A DNA stretch of 64,000 nt from Linanthus parryae. Taxonomy: Eukaryota; Streptophyta; Magnoliopsida; Ericales; Polemoniaceae. The notes beneath the pieces are model-generated. The model worked only from the letters and a program-made list of their open reading frames with translations, was not told the origin of the DNA and searched no databases. The translations under genes and the position numbers were made by a program. The stretch lies in the NCBI GenBank assembly GCA_023055425.1, contig JALGPY010000010.1:21122363-21186362 (forward strand). The letters run 5' to 3'. Below are positions 11,387 through 22,088 of the stretch, one piece after another (position 1 is the stretch's first letter; every line of letters begins with the position of its first letter).

Positions 11387-11994
11387 TGTGCACTAGAGAA
11401 TCCTTTAGAGAGGACTCAATATACACCAAGAGCAGAGGATAAGAACACATGAAGAGTAGGGTTGTGTGTAGGGAGAGAGTAAGGCAATAGTACTGTATGA
11501 GAGAGAGACATAATTTTGGCAGAGCTTCCGCGTATCTCAGGTCATTCGCCCTTGTATGGAAGGGTTAACGATCCTATATATAACGGAGAATGTGACCGTT
11601 GTAGCGGGTTAATGCGCGCATTAATGGCGGCTTAATTAGCTTAACCACACCGGCACGTTCGTCCGCGTATATAAGGACCGTTACGCACGTTAACCGCGTA
11701 TATCGGAACCGTTATGAGGTTGATCGGGTTTATGTAGCATGTTCCATAAATCTCTCAAAGCAGTTACTAAAGGTCGCGCGCGAGCTTGGTTGTCGCTCGC
11801 ACGCGACAGGACTTACTCTAGCCTCCAAAACACTAAGTCCCTACAAGTCCCATGTGGTGGTATGCGAGGGCCCTGTCTCGCAGCCCCCACGTGGATCAGC
11901 GCGGGTGGTGATCCACTGTGTGTGGAGCACAGCTAGGTGTGCTGGATGATCGCCACGTGGCTAAGATATGCCTGTCTAGAAAGCACTATCTACA
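11387..11994 (-). repeat. 3' LTR of Tat element
   Basis: 608 bp, matching 34054-34661 with roughly two dozen mismatches counted by eye. A TATA-like CTATATATA (minus strand TATATATAG) lies at 11574-11582. Confidence 0.92.
11573..11583 (-). promoter_or_regulatory. TATA-like box in Tat LTR
   Basis: The minus strand reads TTATATATAGG. The same motif is kept in the other LTR at 34240-34250 and in the related LTR at about 35857. It lies about 410 bp from the LTR start, a plausible U3/R promoter position. Confidence 0.5.
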
Positions 11995-12010
11995 TTAGCC
12001 CCCTTTCTGC
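11995..12010 (-). other. Polypurine tract of Tat element
   Basis: The minus strand reads GCAGAAAGGGGGCTAA directly before the TGTAGATAGTG LTR start. Confidence 0.7.
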
Positions 12011-12749
12011 GCGTGAAGACACATAGCCGGATAGGCTTCAATGCGCAGGAACCAATGCATGCGTCGCTGCCACGCACCAATTCAAATACACGCAAAATCA
12101 GACCTCGTGCGTGCCATTATGACCTAGAATCCCTAGAGTCGTGCCGTCTGTTCTTTTAGGGTTTTAGGCGTGACGTCAGCTTGTCCTGTGATTGCGCAAT
12201 TCGACGGTGACGGTTGCGATTCGACTATTGAAAGGACGCGAATCCTCATTGTTTTGGATAAATACTCTATGCTCTCCATTGTTGCAAAGCATTACTTCTC
12301 TACCTAAAGTGAATGATACCCGGAAGCCTTCAAGAACAGATTCAATTGATCAATCATCAGTTCTTCCTTGTCAATCGTCTCCTTCAACTTGCTTCATCAA
12401 AACAAGCTTTACCAAAACAAGGTTGGCTTTGCTCAATTCCATTTAATGTACTCAAATATTCTTTGAACTGTCTTGGATCTGTAAACCCATAGTTATTTGG
12501 GATATGTCGTTCATTGAGAACTGCAAAAGAGGCCCTTTTCTTAAACCCATAACCGATCGAATTACCAGATTGTGACGATTTTGAATGTAGAACTTCTGAA
12601 ATTCTGAGCAATATACACAAATTCTGAACTTCTAAACCCAGAATTGACCCCGGACTGTTCTTCTTCTCTTGACAAAAATAATTGCTTCCTGAAATTCAAA
12701 CTGAAAGTGTGTGTATTTATCCCCCCTTTTTTCTTGCTCTTCTGCAGGA
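12011..12749 (+). other. Leader region upstream of the antisense PMD-like gene
   Basis: I find no protein domain here. It lies between the 3' LTR and the first ATG of the antisense gene. A CTGCAG|GA acceptor-like site stands just before that ATG (12743-12749), so the leader may contain an untranslated first exon and an intron. No clear TATA box was found. Confidence 0.35.
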
Positions 12750-15700
12750 ATGGCCAAGACAAAAGGATCCAAACCTATTAAAGAGGCCGAAGAAATACCT
12801 GATCTTCCCCAGACCCTGTGGCGGAAAGCCCCCTATTTGGGTGGAAAATATTTCTATCATGCTAGAGTTAAGGTGAAGAATCAATCGGCTCCTGTTTCCT
12901 CCGGAGAATTGCGGTCATTGACCCCGCCTGTCAATGCAGCCATGCTAGATTTAATCGACTCCAAGGATGTGATTAGGTTAGGAGTTGAAAATGGGTTTTT
13001 CCCCCATATTGCAATTTCTACCCAGGCGTTTGTCCAAAAATTAGACTTCATGGATGAGTGGATTGACCATGTGTTGACCCACCATGCCATCGCATTGGAC
13101 AATGCTGGTATTTATTTCGCAGTTCGTGCTATGAAGGGTGCTGCCGTGAAGTTGGATCCGTCAATGCTTCTAAACCTTCTTTCTCGCTATTCACCTGCGA
13201 CTCACACCTTCCACTTTGTTGAGTTCGAGGCGGCTCCCACTTTGGAGGATGTGCACATGTTGTATGACCTTTCTCCCATTGGTGAAGTGGATCCTCTGAG
13301 CCCTTTGAGGACTGATCCAGAACTTGCTCTATACAAGCAGATGGAGGAATGCTTGTCCGAGGTAAAGAAAATCTCCACTCGTTGGACATCTGCGAAAGGA
13401 CTGGCAGCTTGTTGATACTTCTGCGAAGAAGACCTGGGGCAAATAGGTGCAATACTTCTTTCGCGACTATGCGAATAGTAGTATCACCAAGAAACTTCTG
13501 GATAAGAACCCAAATGCGAAAAATTTATGTAAATGGGAATGGGTACCATCTAACCTTGTGCAGCTTCCTCTGTGCCTGGCTGTCAAGGTACCTGATCGAT
13601 GGTCACCCTCATGATGGGGTTTTTTATCATGTCCTCCCTCTTGCTGTCAAGTTGGCCCTCGGCCAGAGAGTCACACTTGGGCCTCTGGTCTTGGGCACTT
13701 TATATCATAGATTGGACCAATTGGTAGTGGTGATCAAGGACTCTCGCGGCCGTCTTGATGTGCTGACTTATGTTAACATCGCATTCCTTACCATGTGGGT
13801 TTTTGAGCGATGGCCCTCCTATGCTCCTGTTCCTTCTAGGCCCAACAAATGGTGTGTCCCAGGTGCGGAGACTAAACTTTCCAGTGGGAGAGCTACTTGA
13901 TGGTTTAGAACCAATCCTCCCAAGTGCACCTGGAGCCTGAAATGCGATGACCGGAGAAAGTTTACGGCTAGGCCCTATGCCACACGTATTGAGAATATGC
14001 GATGGTTCCTGAAGTTGTACCCCACCAAAAATCTTGCTTTTTCAGAAGAGCTCCTTTTCGAAGGTCACGGGCGCTTTCATGAGCGCTATCGCGAATTCTT
14101 TTGCTGGTGTTTAAGGGCTTCTCTCCCTGCTCTTGATGAGTATGTTCCTGAACTTACTCCCAGGTATGAAAGGATCACAGTCGACGTTGATCCAACTCGC
14201 GTTTCTCCCTGTTTGGTTTTGATGCAGTGGCGCCCTCCGTTTGGCCTAGATCAATCGTAAGAGGCTGCTACAAGCGACTGTTGTCGGGCGAGTGCCAAAC
14301 GATCTTTCGGAGCAACTTGCCCTTCGTTCAACCTTCAGGTGACCGTGAAGGTCGCCTCTCCAAAAATTGGATTGCTTACTGGACTACTCAGCAGGCCAGG
14401 TTCGATACGCGGTCGGCTCCTCAGCCCAGCAGAGCTCCTACAATCAAGAGGAATGCCTTCCCATTCCGTCCTAATTGCAGTTTGGATGATTCTCAGTATG
14501 GCTTCTACTCTTTGTTGAATCTTGACAATCACTTGTGCCCATCCACCATTCTTGAGGAGAAGATGACCGCTGTTAGGGATGGTGCTTCGCATATTATCAA
14601 ATACAGCGAAGATTTTGCCATGGTAAACAATTTCCTCTTTGCGTGCTAAGCTCCTTTTTCTTGTTGTATTGAAACTTATTCCCCATTTTCTGTTTTAGTG
14701 CTATCTGCGGAGGTTCGCATCTGGAGAGCGCTCTAAATCGCTGATCAACTCCATCATCACCGCGAGAAGGCAGAGCGAGAAAATTCTTTTAACAAATGGA
14801 ATGGCTCCCCAAATAGAGGCTCGGATTCGCGAGGTAATGGATGCGTTCGCTGACTCGCTAATAGACAATACCCCGGCTCTGTCTCCTCCCAGGAATGCTC
14901 CGTTTCCTCCAGCCGATGTTGCCCTGAGGGCCAAAAGACAAAAGCAGAAGGGTATTGCAATCTCCTCTCCTCCTAAGAGTGCTCCAACTTCATCTCCTGC
15001 GAAGTCTCTTGCTTCTAAGGACAAAGGCAAAGGTCGCATGCCAAGCAAAGTGCGGAAAGAGCTCGCAGTTGAGACTTTTGTTCCTTTTGGTCAGGAGGAA
15101 GAGGAGGATGAGAGGAGAGAAGTGAGAGGAAGAGATGATGATGAAGAAGAAAGAGTCGAAAGCGAAGGAGAAGAAGAAAGAGGTGAGATACAAGAAGAAT
15201 ATTCGGAAGGTATCTCAAACAAACTTATCTTCTTCTTCGTACTTTAGCTCTTGCAATAGTTGTTGAACAGTTTGTTCTTTTGCAGGTGATGGTACAGAAA
15301 CCATCAGGGGCCTTCTGGCCAAGAAAAAGAAGAAAACCAAGGGTTCTCACTCTGGCGTTTCCAGCGAAGCCATAGACGAAGATATCCTTGCTGAGTCTGA
15401 AAGAACGGTTGCGGAAGCCGCATAGAGAAGGAGGAAGCGAGAAGAAGATGATATAGAGCTCATAAAGATGAGAAGTTTAGAAGAACAGCATGTTGATGAC
15501 TTGGTGGAGCAAGTTGAAGATTTAGATGCAACTGCTTTGGAACAAGCTCAAGAGGACTTTGAGGAAATCGCAGGTGGCAAACAAGGTGAGATTTTTAACC
15601 TTGTTGTGACTTAACAAGAAGTGATTACTGGTGCGTTAAAGCATGGCTTATCAAAAGATGATATTCGCCGATGGCTAGTAGGCAAGTGGTGAACCCTCAG

Positions 15701-17097
15701 GTAATCATTCAAGCAATGTTTTTAAACCAGGCTTAGTAACCCAATCATCATCGTAACGAGTTTCTTCTCACCCCAGGTCACGCTCACCTTAAAGATATGC
15801 TTAATGAAGATACCCTAGTAGGATATGGTGTCGCATCTTTAACATATGATGAAGGTGCTGCGATCCCACCTAAGTGTGGAGGTGCCCGCTTTTGATCTAT
15901 CAAAATAACAAAACACTGTGTAATACAAGTTACCTCACTATTTTCCTGTCTTGTATCGCAGGCGATGCTGAAGAGGATGTGCCGGAGCAAAGGAGTCATC
16001 CTCATACCTCCTATGCTCCAGAGCGAAACCCTTACGTTGAGAAGCCTGTCGCAGCTACTGAGTATGCAGGCGAGCCTTTGGAGGACATCATTGAGGTGTT
16101 TGATGATATCGAAGCTGACACCGTGCTAAGAGAGGAAGACGCTGATGCTACAGTTGAGGAAATGGAAACAGATGGTGCTGGAGATGAAGTTCATGAAAAT
16201 TAACAAGTCATGGAAGACACAGCATCGCATGCAAATGTTGATGTCCAAATGAATGCTCCTGAGCCACAAGAGCCCCTCGCAGCCGAAGAAGTTCCTGGTC
16301 AAGCAACATCTGCCACTATTGCTTTTCCTTCAACAGAGGTAGAGCTTCTAGACGTTCCCCAAGCATGGATTTTTCTGGAGCTCGCAAGTTGGAGCTGCTG
16401 TCGCACCTGTTACGGCCTATACTCTTCCCCCCCAACTACGACGAGCTCGAGCTCGCAGCTGACAGGCGAGCAATGGAGCGAGGACAAACTTCAGCTTTCC
16501 CAGCAATGCGCATTCCCTCTCTTGCGTGAAATCCTTGAAGGGACTGGTATGTTATCATTCTTCATATTCTACATCCTTGTTCTAAAGCTTTCTAGCTCTA
16601 AACTTGAATTGACTTGATCAGGAATGAAGCAAGCTGATGTGGACTTGCTGGTTCAGATGCGCCTCTCATACCCCTGGTCATTCTCGAGATCTCTGAAGAT
16701 AGAGCCATATGACAGAAGGCTTTTCTTGACTGAAGCCATCTGGATTCTGGAGAAACTGTCTGTGGCCACTCCTGCGACCATTTCTCCTCACAGTGCACAA
16801 CTGCTTTTTAGCACATGCAAAGGGCTTCAAGCTAAAGTTCAAGGCAAGCAGGGCTTCGGGTATCTCCTTAACAGGATCACCAAAATTCTCGCACCTGTGA
16901 GTTTGAAGCGCGGCTACCACAACCTCGCATCTGAAAGGAGGAAGGTAGAGGAACAAAGGCTGAAGGCTGAAAAAGCTGTCAACCTCTTTCATGCGATGAA
17001 CGCCAAGCATGAACAGCTGAAGCGAGAAGTGGACCAAGCAAGAGAGATGTCACTCTCGTTTTTTCCAGAGGACCCTTTGATCAAGGATTTGTTTTAA
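12750..17097 (+). pseudogene. Plant Mobile Domain (PMD)-like gene, antisense inside the Tat element
   Basis: An ATG at 12750 opens 222 codons whose C-terminal part reads THTFHFVEFEAAPTLEDVHM, the core motif of the aminotransferase-like plant mobile domain (IPR019557 type: HTFHL...TLEDV). The frame breaks near 13,415 and similarity resumes in another frame (13,450-14,260): FLCAWLSRYLI, LPLAVKLALGQRVTLGPLVL, LYHRLDQLV, YVNIAFLTMWVFERWPSYAP. One stop follows (13898-13900). A third frame (14227-14649) continues to a likely donor at 14622. Later exons are low-complexity and acidic, ending in a coiled-coil-like stretch (16,900-17,060). Intron-like boundaries are visible (acceptor before 14,700; GGTATCTC...TTTGCAG at 15,209-15,285; acceptor at 16,620). 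Host PMD proteins act in silencing; here the role is unknown. Frameshifts mark it as decayed. Confidence 0.7.
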
Positions 17098-17465
17098 AAA
17101 CAAAAATATTTGTTTAGAACAAAAAATTATTGTAATGGTAGTGTTTCTCCCCTCTTTTTTTTATCTGGAACTCCATGTCCCATTTTGCCCTTTTGGGGAT
17201 TTGCATGAATATCTTAATGCATATCAATTATGACGTCACATAGTGACGTATCTGCCTTGATTTTCGCGCTAATGATTTATTAGATAAGCACGATTTCCTT
17301 GGGAAGCCCATCCTTATTATGACATTCCGTCATTAATTAGGGCGTGCCACCGAATCGTCGTAGCCTTTAGTAGGGTAATTGAATTTTACCTCTTTTGATA
17401 TGCAAGTAATTGATTCTTACCCGTTTTCCAAGCTTTGCTGACTCAGCTAGGGAACCGAAGAGTCC

Positions 17466-17868
17466 CCCTAAGGTCTATATAAACCCTGCATCTTGCTGCT
17501 TGGGTTCTCATCCCAAAATGTGGCTTGCCATGAGTCCTTACGACTGCTGGCCTCATTGCTTGTCTTTTGTTGAGTCATGGCAATTTCCAGTTGTGAAATC
17601 TGAGTTTGTGCCTTCTGCCATAGAAATAGGTTGCAAGATCTTCTTTATAAATCTTAATGTTCTTCATGATTGCTTTGAAGAAGATATAGACAATACCTCA
17701 TGCTTCTACGAAGATTCTTCTTCGTCTATTATGTTTGCAGGTCGTATCTCCGGCTGCCATCCGGCGAGGTGCAATTCCATACTGACCTTTTTACCGACTC
17801 GTAATGAATGGAGTGTTTCTCCTCTAGCTTTCCTGGAGGAGAACTATTTGCCTCCACGTTCTTGAACA
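17466..17868 (+). other. TATA-like box followed by a 116-codon open frame, function unknown
   Basis: TCTATATAAAC at about 17474-17484 is a good plant TATA match. About 34 bp after it an ATG at 17518 opens a frame to 17865 with no family I recognise. A TTTGCAGG acceptor-like string at about 17,733 suggests it could be spliced instead. It lies on the same strand as the PMD-like gene and downstream of it. It could be a second antisense unit or chance. Confidence 0.25.
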
Positions 17869-18119
17869 AGGTGTGACGAGCCATGGCGCTCGTCTCTTTG
17901 GACAATAAGCTTTCTGCCCCAGGAGTTGTTCTCCACTTGTTCTTCACCGCCGCATCCGCCTGGACATGGGGTTCATCTGGCACATCTCTTGGGCAAAAGA
18001 CTAGTCAAGAGCCTTGTTTAAATCTAGGACCTCGACAATAGCGTCGCATAGCTTTTGTTAGCATTTGTAGGCCGTTCGTTTTATAGTAAGAATTTTCTTA
18101 GTATAAAACTTTCGCTTGT

Positions 18120-18940
18120 AAGCTGCTATCTAGACAGATAAATTGTAAGTCATTTTGACTGTTAATGAAATGCACTTTCGTATTTGCTATTTTGTTTGAT
18201 ACAAAAAATTGTAATATCGCATGCGTGTTGGCTATAAAACAAGTCATGTTTCTTTCACCTTTTGCATTTGGATGTCCGCCTGAATAATTCTTTATTTCAA
18301 GCTTGATAAATTTTTCATTCGCACAGAGCCTTGCTGCTATAGCTTGCTATCTAAACAGATAGGCTTGCAGACCAGTTAAGATCGTGATTAAATATTATTA
18401 TTATCTGAGCAACTAGACTTGGCTCGCACAAAGGCGTTTATCATAATTGGTGCTATCTAAGCAGATAGGCTTTTGGATCAGTTAAGATCATATATCATGG
18501 CTGCTATCTAGGCAGATAGGCTTTTAAATCACTTAAGATCGTTTTTGAACATTGCTGCTATCTCGAAAGATAGGCTTTGAATAGCATAGGATCATACATT
18601 ATGGCTGCTATCTAGGCAGATAGCCTTTTAGATCACTTAAGATCGCATTTGAACATTGCTGCTATCTCGGCAGATAGGCTTTGGATCGCATAGGATCATA
18701 CATTATGGCTGCTAACTAGGCAGATAGGCTTTTAGATCACTTAAGATCGCATTTTAACATTGCTGCTATCTCGGCAGATAGGCTTTGGGTCGCATAGGAT
18801 CATACATTATGGCTGCTATCTAGGCAGATAGGCTTTTAGATCACTTAAGATCGCATTTGAACATTGTTGCTATCTCGGCAGATAGGCTTTGGATCGCATA
18901 AGATCGCGTGTTATGGCTGCTACCTTGGCACATAGGCTTT
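18120..18940. repeat. Tandem repeat of about 60/120 bp with a CTATCT...AGATAG hairpin in each unit
   Basis: Units alternate between two forms, one ending TAGATCACTTAAGATCGC and one ending GGATCGCATAGGATCAT, giving a period of about 120 bp with a half-period of about 60 bp. Nearly every half-unit carries GCTGCTATCTNGGCAGATAG, whose CTATCT and AGATAG arms pair. Regular copies run from about 18,330 to 18,930, with degenerate ones from 18,123. Tandem repeats in the 3' untranslated region are usual for Tat/Ogre elements. Confidence 0.85.
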
Positions 18941-18998
18941 TGTTGTAAATAAGTAGAGAAGTAAATAGATGATAAGAGACGACTAAGGTAATAAAACT

Positions 18999-19169
18999 CT
19001 TCTCATATGGGAGAATTCTTTTATTAAAAGCACCCTCATATGGGAGAGGCAAGATTACAAGTTCCTCATATGGGAGAGGCAAGATTACAAGTTCCTCATA
19101 TGGGAGAGGCAAGATTACAAGTTCCTCATATGGGAGGAGAAAAATTACAAGTTCCTCATATGGGAGGAA
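18999..19169. repeat. 30-bp tandem repeat with CATATG core
   Basis: The unit TCCTCATATGGGAGAGGCAA plus GATTACAAGT repeats about 4.5 times from 19033 to 19169, with a diverged copy at 18999. On the minus strand it encodes a repeated LPYEELVIL peptide, which I read as a by-product. It lies between the integrase end and the hairpin repeats. Confidence 0.85.
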
Positions 19170-19247
19170 ACAACGCATGAATTTATCAGAGAACTAGACA
19201 TACATTTAAATAGACATTTGAATCCAATGTATGTAAAGAGAGAGAGA

Positions 19248-20728
19248 TTAAGGATAATACTTTTTAATCCAGCGCATATTGATCGGGCTTGGGGTTGTGG
19301 CAGTCCCATGGAGCCTCTGTATTGTGCAGTAACCACTGTCAAAGACTTCTTTAACTTCGAATGGTCCTTCCCAGTTAGCTGCGAACTTTGGATGGGTTGC
19401 ATCCCGCATGCAATGATTTAAAGCGAGCAGGACCAGGTCCTCGACCGCGAAATCTCGATGTTGGACTGTTTTGTTGTATGCGCGAGCGATCATCTCCTTA
19501 TACCTCTTGTTGGCCCGCTTAGCTTGCTCTCGCTTTTCCTCCAATAATATCAAGTCGTGGTCACGTTGATTGTCGTATAACGCATGAAAAGCCAATCTCG
19601 CAGAGTTGACTTTCACCTCCGCCGATACAACAACTTCAGCTCCATAGCATAGAAGGAACGGGGAGACTCTTGTGGGAGTCCTCGGCGAAGTCCGATATGC
19701 CCATAATGCTATGTTCAAAGAATCGGCCCATTTCTTGTGATCGTCCGCGACCATCTTGCTCAAAATTCTTAATAGTGTCTTGTTGGTTGCTTCTGCTTGA
19801 CCATTACCTTTCGGATAATAAGGAGTCGAACAGACCTGCCTTATGTTGTACTCTGCTAGTTTTGCGGCTACTTGTCGATTTACAAAGGGCGTGCCATTAT
19901 CCGAAAGGATTTTGTTGGGGATTCCGAACCTGTATATGATGTTTTCTTGAACGAAATTCACCACTGCAAGCGCATTAGCTGTCTTGAGCAGTATTGCCTC
20001 CACCCACTTAGTAAACAACTCAGTCGCAGTCAGGATGAACTGGTTCCCATGTGAGTCCGGTCGAATGGGGCCAACAAAATCTAGAGCCCAAGTGTGGAAT
20101 GGCCATGGCATCCCCAATGCGTGTAGGTCTACGGAAGGGGCATGTACGAGGTTGCCCTTAAATTGACATTCCTGGCATCTCCTTACTTTGGTGCGACAAT
20201 CTGCCTCCATTGTGGGCCAAAAATAACCAACTGTGAGGAGCTGTCTGCATAGCTTCGCGCCTCCTTGATGCTCTACTTGGTGAGATAGATCCATCACCTC
20301 TTGCGCTTCTTTGTTATCTAGGCATAGAAGTAGATTACCCTCATGACCCCTTAGCCAGAGTATGTTTTCATGTACCACATATCGAGTCGCCTTTCTTTTC
20401 AGTTTCTCGGCTTCTTTCCTTTGCTCAAGCTCGATTCCTTCTGTGAGAAAATCGAAGAAAGGCTTTCTCAAGGCCGTTTCATCATCGACCAAAGTGATTG
20501 TTAGAGAATCCTTGATCAATGCACAACTTTCACAATTCCCTTGAATTATCGCAGCAGCCGTTGACATGTCCGGCCAATGAATTCCATATCTTTGGGATTT
20601 TCGATAGATCGACACCTCGCCTTCTCCACACGTGTGCTGGTGAATCTTTACCAATAACACTTGCCCCTCCTGCTGCGAGACGCATTGCATGAGTATTCCT
20701 CCTGGGCCTTTGTAGTAGAGGGCGTTAT
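19248..20728 (-). pseudogene. Tat integrase with two linker/zinc-finger modules (pol 3' half)
   Basis: A minus-strand frame is open from the copia junction (20728) to a stop at 19248. It begins NALYYKGPGGILMQCVSQ and then a degenerate HHCC-like module (IHQHTCGEGE, then GIHWPDM, CESC; about 20,680-20,530). A second linker (KPFFDFLTEGIELE) leads to a better zinc finger (HQVEHQGGAKLC..., GYFWPTM, CQEC; about 20,280-20,165). The catalytic core follows: D in WALDFVGPI (about 20,085), D in LSDNGTPFV (19,895) and E in GNGQAEATNK (19,800). The C-terminus ends INMRWIKKYYP. Integrase would insert the cDNA. The pol gene is split by the copia insertion; the remainder starts at 29167. Confidence 0.85.
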
Positions 20729-22074
20729 TGTAGGGTTTTGATTCATGGATGCGCAACGGAAGCATAAACAAACATAAAACCATGCAAAACCCTCCAAGGA
20801 TCACAAGTCAAGACGCATAACGATGGTAAGGGTTAGAAATCATAAACACACCTTAGGGTTCTCCTTTGATGACTTCAAACGCGAATTGTGTCACGTTCTC
20901 TATAGTTGATCCACGCCTAGAGTTGATCCTAGATCTCCCAAGTCCTTGGTGCTAGCCCGGAAGAGGAAGAGGAAGAAGAATCACGCAAAACGAGACCCAA
21001 AAGGAGGGTCTCCACTCTATGTTATGTTCAATTATGAGCATAAGTTATATGTGGGAAGGAAGGAAGGATGGTCCTTTATATAGTCCAACAACTCCTTGTT
21101 AACTACCTAAAGGACTTATTCTAGTCCTACTAGAATTCAATTTAGTCCCTTCCTTGCAAATTAGTCCCTACTAAGTTTGCAAGGTTTTGCAAAGTGATCC
21201 TTCTAATTAATTAATCCAATTAATTAATTCCCAAATCCAGTTCAACTCTGTATAGCGTGTGACCCCATAGGTTCTATCTAGTTGGTAGCAACTATTTGCT
21301 AATATGGAGCGGTCTCTAGCAAAACATCCTTTCTAGCCAACTAATAGAATAGTCATCTTGACAACCTTTGTACAAGTAATTGTCTCATCCCTTTGTCTCT
21401 ATATCCGGATTGGACACGAGACATACAAGTCACACTCGTATATCCAATCCATAGTTTCTCGATCCATGGGAATATCCTTATTCGTGCAAATAACATCAAT
21501 ATCCCATATTGATTTATTTGAGTCGGGCCAGACATTCTATAAGCACTATCCCTCGAGTGGCCTAGGATATTTGCTCCCGTTATGTGGGAGGGACAAATTC
21601 TATCTACGTCCGCTACGATCTCAAAGCTTGCTTCTTATTGTATCCAGTACACGCCTTTATAACTACCCAGTTACGGTGTAGCGTTTAACGCTACCAAGAT
21701 CACAATAATCCACAACTAGAATATCTAGTGACTTCAAGTCTAAGGATGACAATACCATTGTACCGCGAGAAGCGCTTGTGACTCAACATAACGTGTATGT
21801 AGCCTTCTCGGAGATGGGTCAATCCAGAGCAACATTCCCTAATGTGCACCTATGTGTTGGATCGTGATATCTCCATATCAATCCAACCCCATACTAGTCT
21901 ATAGATGATTGTCCCATTTAATCATTATACTTGACTAGGGATATTTAAGATAAACAAACACGATTGTAAATCTAAGGACTTCATTATATTAAATATCCAA
22001 TAAATAATAAATGAATTTCTAGCCACAAATAATTCATACTAAACTAGATTGCCTCTAGGGCATCTATTCCAACA
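20729..22074 (-). repeat. 3' LTR of copia element
   Basis: 1,346 bp. It lacks an 85-bp segment present in the other LTR (about 28,016-28,105). The junction falls at a shared TCTC microhomology, consistent with a deletion here. The minus-strand TATA box CTATATAAAG is at 21073-21082. Confidence 0.93.
21073..21082 (-). promoter_or_regulatory. TATA box in copia LTR
   Basis: The minus strand reads CTATATAAAGGAC, a strong TATA match, kept in the other LTR at about 28162-28171. It should position the start of the genomic RNA. Confidence 0.6.
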
Positions 22075-22086
22075 GTCTCCCACTTG
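22075..22086 (-). other. Polypurine tract of copia element
   Basis: The minus strand reads CAAGTGGGAGAC directly before the TGTTGGAATAG LTR start, typical for plant copia elements. Confidence 0.75.
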
Positions 22087-22088
22087 CA

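Noticed and set aside
18870..19178. Minus-strand frame with repeated LPYEELVIL
   Set aside because: It is only the 30-bp tandem repeat read in a frame that stays open because the unit length is a multiple of three.
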